A DNA stretch of 36,172 nt. Source: Gemmatimonadota bacterium. Lineage in GTDB: Bacteria; Gemmatimonadota; Gemmatimonadetes; Gemmatimonadales; GWC2-71-9. A program made the translations under genes and the position numbers. Positions 34,134 through 36,172 of this stretch are shown here, one piece after another. How positions within the stretch are numbered: the first letter of the stretch is position 1; each line of letters starts with the position of its first letter. The stretch is from NCBI GenBank assembly GCA_016209985.1, contig JACQVB010000041.1, positions 1 to 36,172 of the forward strand. Direction: 5' to 3'. The notes beneath the pieces are model-generated. The model worked only from the letters and a program-made list of their open reading frames with translations. It did no database searches and was not told the DNA's origin.

Positions 34134-35648
34134 GTGCGCCGGAAGCTGATCCAAAACGCGGGCCTGAATCTCCTCGGGAGTGGCTTTCCCCTGCTGCTCT
34201 CCCTGGTCACCATACCGATCATCATCAAGGGCCTGGGCCTCGATCGATTCGGGATCCTCTCCCTGGCCTGGGGAGTAGTCGGGTACTTCGGGCTGTTCGA
34301 CCTCGGCCTCGGCCGGGCAACTACCCGGTTCATGGCTCAGGCGTGGGGCCGGGGAGATCGTCCTCTCGCCGCCGCCTTCTTCGCCACCTCCCTGGGCTTC
34401 AACCTCTTCCTCGGGCTGGCGGGGGGAGGCCTTCTCGCCTTCCTGACGCACTGGCTGGTGGATGGCTGGCTCAACATTCCGGCGCCGCTGATCGAGGAGG
34501 CCCGGCGGTCGTTCCTCTGGCTCTCGGTGGCCATCCCTCTGGTGGTGGGTGGTGCGGCAATCACCGGCGCCCTCGAAGCGAAAGGGTCGTTCGGCGTACT
34601 CAACGCGATCCAGTTGGCCGAAAGCCTGCTCCTGCGGCTTGGCCCGGTCGCGGCGCTGCTGTTCACCACCCGGCTCGACGCGATCGTGCTGTTGATGGTT
34701 CTCACCAAGGCAGCCTCCGTCGCCGCTGCGCTGCTTGCCTGTCTCGTGAGCATCCCGGAGCTCCGCGCCCACGCCCGACCTCGGAGAGGACTGCTCGTGC
34801 CGCTGTTGAATTTCGGGAGCTGGCTCACGGTCACCAACGTGGTGGGTCCACTGATGACGTATATGGACCGATTCGTCGTCGGCGCCATGCTCTCCATGCG
34901 GGCGGTGGCCTACTATACCGCGCCTAGTGATGCGCTACGGCGGCTGCAGATGGTCCCATCCAGCCTGGCTCGGGTGCTCTTCCCGGTGTTCGGCGGCGTG
35001 ACGGCGGGTGCCCCCAGTCGCGACCAGTTTCACCTGTACCGCCAGTCCATCAAATTCGTGACCATCGTCCTTGTCCTACCGGCCACCGCCATAATCGTGT
35101 TGGCGCGGGACCTGCTCGGGATCTGGCTGGGGCCGGGCTTCGCCGCAAACTCGGCGGTGGTGGCGCAGGTCCTGGCAATCGGAGCGGTGATCAACGCCGT
35201 TGCCAAGCCACCTTATGCCTTGATCCAGGGGCTTGGCCGCACGGATGTCACCGCGAAAATGCATCTGCTCGAATTCGGGTGCTATGTCGGGCTGTTATAC
35301 GGGCTCGGCTCGTGGTTCGGCGTGGCTGGAGTGGCCCTTGCATGGACCATTCGAGCGGGCCTGGACACCTGGTTGCTGGTCCGATACGCCGGACGGATGA
35401 TGCGCTCGACGGGACCGTTTGAGGCCCCTTACCTTACGGCGACCGGAGTATCCGCTGCTCTCACTCTCGCGATCGCGTGGTTGGTCTCACAGGCATCCCC
35501 GCTCGCGATGAGGCTGGTCGGGGCTGGTGTCATCATGGCCGGCTTCGTGGTCTTGAGCTGGTATCGCCTGATGGCGGCCGACGAACGGACCCAGCTCCGT
35601 GGGTACCTCATGGTTCGCCCCGCCCAGCGCGGGCTGTCGAAGGCGTAA
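34134..35648 (+). CDS. Wzx-like polysaccharide flippase (MATE/PST family)
   Basis: The 504-residue protein shows about 12-14 membrane helices and the PST-family N-terminus: N-A-G-L-N-L-L-G-S-G-F-P-L-L-L-S-L-V, then L-G-L-D-R-F-G-I-L-S-L-A-W. F-D-L-G-L-G-R-A-T-T-R-F, Y-M-D-R-F-V-V-G-A and Y-Y-T-A-P are further family features. It moves lipid-linked repeat units across the inner membrane. GTG 34134 lies 15 bases after the epimerase stop. It is the second flippase in the locus, of a different family from the MurJ-like protein at 14018. Confidence 0.88.
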   Translation: MRRKLIQNAGLNLLGSGFPLLLSLVTIPIIIKGLGLDRFGILSLAWGVVGYFGLFDLGLGRATTRFMAQAWGRGDRPLAAAFFATSLGFNLFLGLAGGGLLAFLTHWLVDGWLNIPAPLIEEARRSFLWLSVAIPLVVGGAAITGALEAKGSFGVLNAIQLAESLLLRLGPVAALLFTTRLDAIVLLMVLTKAASVAAALLACLVSIPELRAHARPRRGLLVPLLNFGSWLTVTNVVGPLMTYMDRFVVGAMLSMRAVAYYTAPSDALRRLQMVPSSLARVLFPVFGGVTAGAPSRDQFHLYRQSIKFVTIVLVLPATAIIVLARDLLGIWLGPGFAANSAVVAQVLAIGAVINAVAKPPYALIQGLGRTDVTAKMHLLEFGCYVGLLYGLGSWFGVAGVALAWTIRAGLDTWLLVRYAGRMMRSTGPFEAPYLTATGVSAALTLAIAWLVSQASPLAMRLVGAGVIMAGFVVLSWYRLMAADERTQLRGYLMVRPAQRGLSKA

Positions 35649-35654
35649 CGGGTG

Positions 35655-36172
35655 ATGACCAACGCGATCGCAAATCAGGGAAGGATGCGGCTCCAAGACC
35701 TCGGCGCTTGCCCGGTCTGTGGGGCGCGCGAGCGCCGGATACTGTATCACGGCCTCACCGATCGCCTCTTTGGCGCTCCGGGCGCCTGGACCGTGAGGCA
35801 CTGTTCCGATTGCGGAGTGGCGTATCTGGATCCGCGGCCGGCCGAAGAGGATCTCGCACTCGCCTACCCGGCCGCGTACGGCAACCGGAAGGTGGCGGCC
35901 CCACCCGGAGCGGGTTCTCGGAATATCCTCAAGCAGGCGGTTCGCCGGGGATTCCTCTCGTTCTATGGTTATGCGATCGGTGCGGCCTGGTGGGACCAGT
36001 TGCTGGCCGCCCCCGTCTTGATTCTTCCTCCGTTGCGGCGGCGACTGGCATTTCGCTTTTTGGGGCTCAGGCTGGTGCCCGACGGACGCCTGCTCGATGT
36101 AGGCAGCGGGGTGGGCGGCTTCCTCGGCGAAATGGCCCAACTGGGCTGGCGCGCGGAAGGGGTCGAGACCGA
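35655..36172 (+). CDS. Methyltransferase with N-terminal zinc ribbon, cut by window edge
   Basis: An open frame from ATG 35655 (or GTG 35652) runs off the right edge, giving ~172 residues. It begins with a zinc-ribbon pair, C-P-V-C-G and C-S-D-C-G-V-A-Y-L-D-P-R-P. A partly hydrophobic region follows (~95-130), and at the edge the class I SAM motif L-L-D-V-G-S-G-V-G-G-F-L-G. This domain order is common in methyltransferases of O-antigen and capsule clusters. The catalytic part lies mostly outside the window, so its reaction cannot be predicted. It follows the flippase by 6 bases and continues the operon. Confidence 0.85.
   Translation, partial: MTNAIANQGRMRLQDLGACPVCGARERRILYHGLTDRLFGAPGAWTVRHCSDCGVAYLDPRPAEEDLALAYPAAYGNRKVAAPPGAGSRNILKQAVRRGFLSFYGYAIGAAWWDQLLAAPVLILPPLRRRLAFRFLGLRLVPDGRLLDVGSGVGGFLGEMAQLGWRAEGVET

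Overview
The window is a high-GC, gene-dense stretch from a Gram-negative-type (diderm) bacterium. All genes but one lie on the + strand. A Wzi-like outer-membrane barrel protein and a complete polysaccharide assembly locus support a diderm. The recA-recX-alaS order, frequent GTG/TTG starts and stop-free heptamer repeats inside genes would fit Gemmatimonadota or a related phylum, but that is inference and nothing here proves the taxonomy. No rRNA, tRNA, CRISPR array or transposase was found.

Region 1 (1-10.7 kb) is mostly housekeeping: the 3' end of recA, recX, alaS, a small unknown gene coupled to alaS, a CpsB/YwqE-type PHP phosphatase, an SDR oxidoreductase, a minus-strand Wzi-like protein, a CCA-adding enzyme, a ZIP metal transporter and rarA. 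Short 7-bp (and one 8-bp) tandem repeats occur here between genes and inside alaS, rarA and the SDR gene. Several start exactly at a stop codon.

Region 2 (10.7 kb to the right edge) is a large surface-polysaccharide locus. It holds two GT2 and one GT4 glycosyltransferases, a membrane-bound CapD/WbpM-type NDP-sugar 4,6-dehydratase, a DegT aminotransferase, a Gfo/Idh/MocA-SDR fusion protein, an XrtA-type polysaccharide deacetylase and three methyltransferases (the last cut by the edge). The assembly machinery is a PglC-like initiating phosphoglycosyltransferase, a Wzy-like polymerase, a Wzz-like chain-length protein without a kinase domain, a MurJ/MVF-like flippase and a Wzx-like flippase.

Region 3, nested in the locus (26.5-34.1 kb), is a tightly packed ulosonic-acid module: NeuB-type synthase, KdsC-type HAD phosphatase, SDR, aldehyde dehydrogenase, NeuA-type cytidylyltransferase, full-length transketolase and an extended-SDR epimerase. 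The synthase-phosphatase-CMP transferase trio looks like a Kdn/sialic-acid-type pathway. The interleaved SDR, aldehyde dehydrogenase and transketolase suggest a modified or unusual acidic sugar, and this is the best candidate for undescribed biochemistry in the window.

A likely working model is that nucleotide sugars are made by the dehydratase, aminotransferase, epimerase, fusion protein and NeuB module. The PglC-like enzyme starts the unit on a lipid carrier and the glycosyltransferases extend it. Methyltransferases and the deacetylase trim it, the flippases export it, and the Wzy- and Wzz-like proteins polymerise it. Wza-type export and the Wzc kinase are not in the window.
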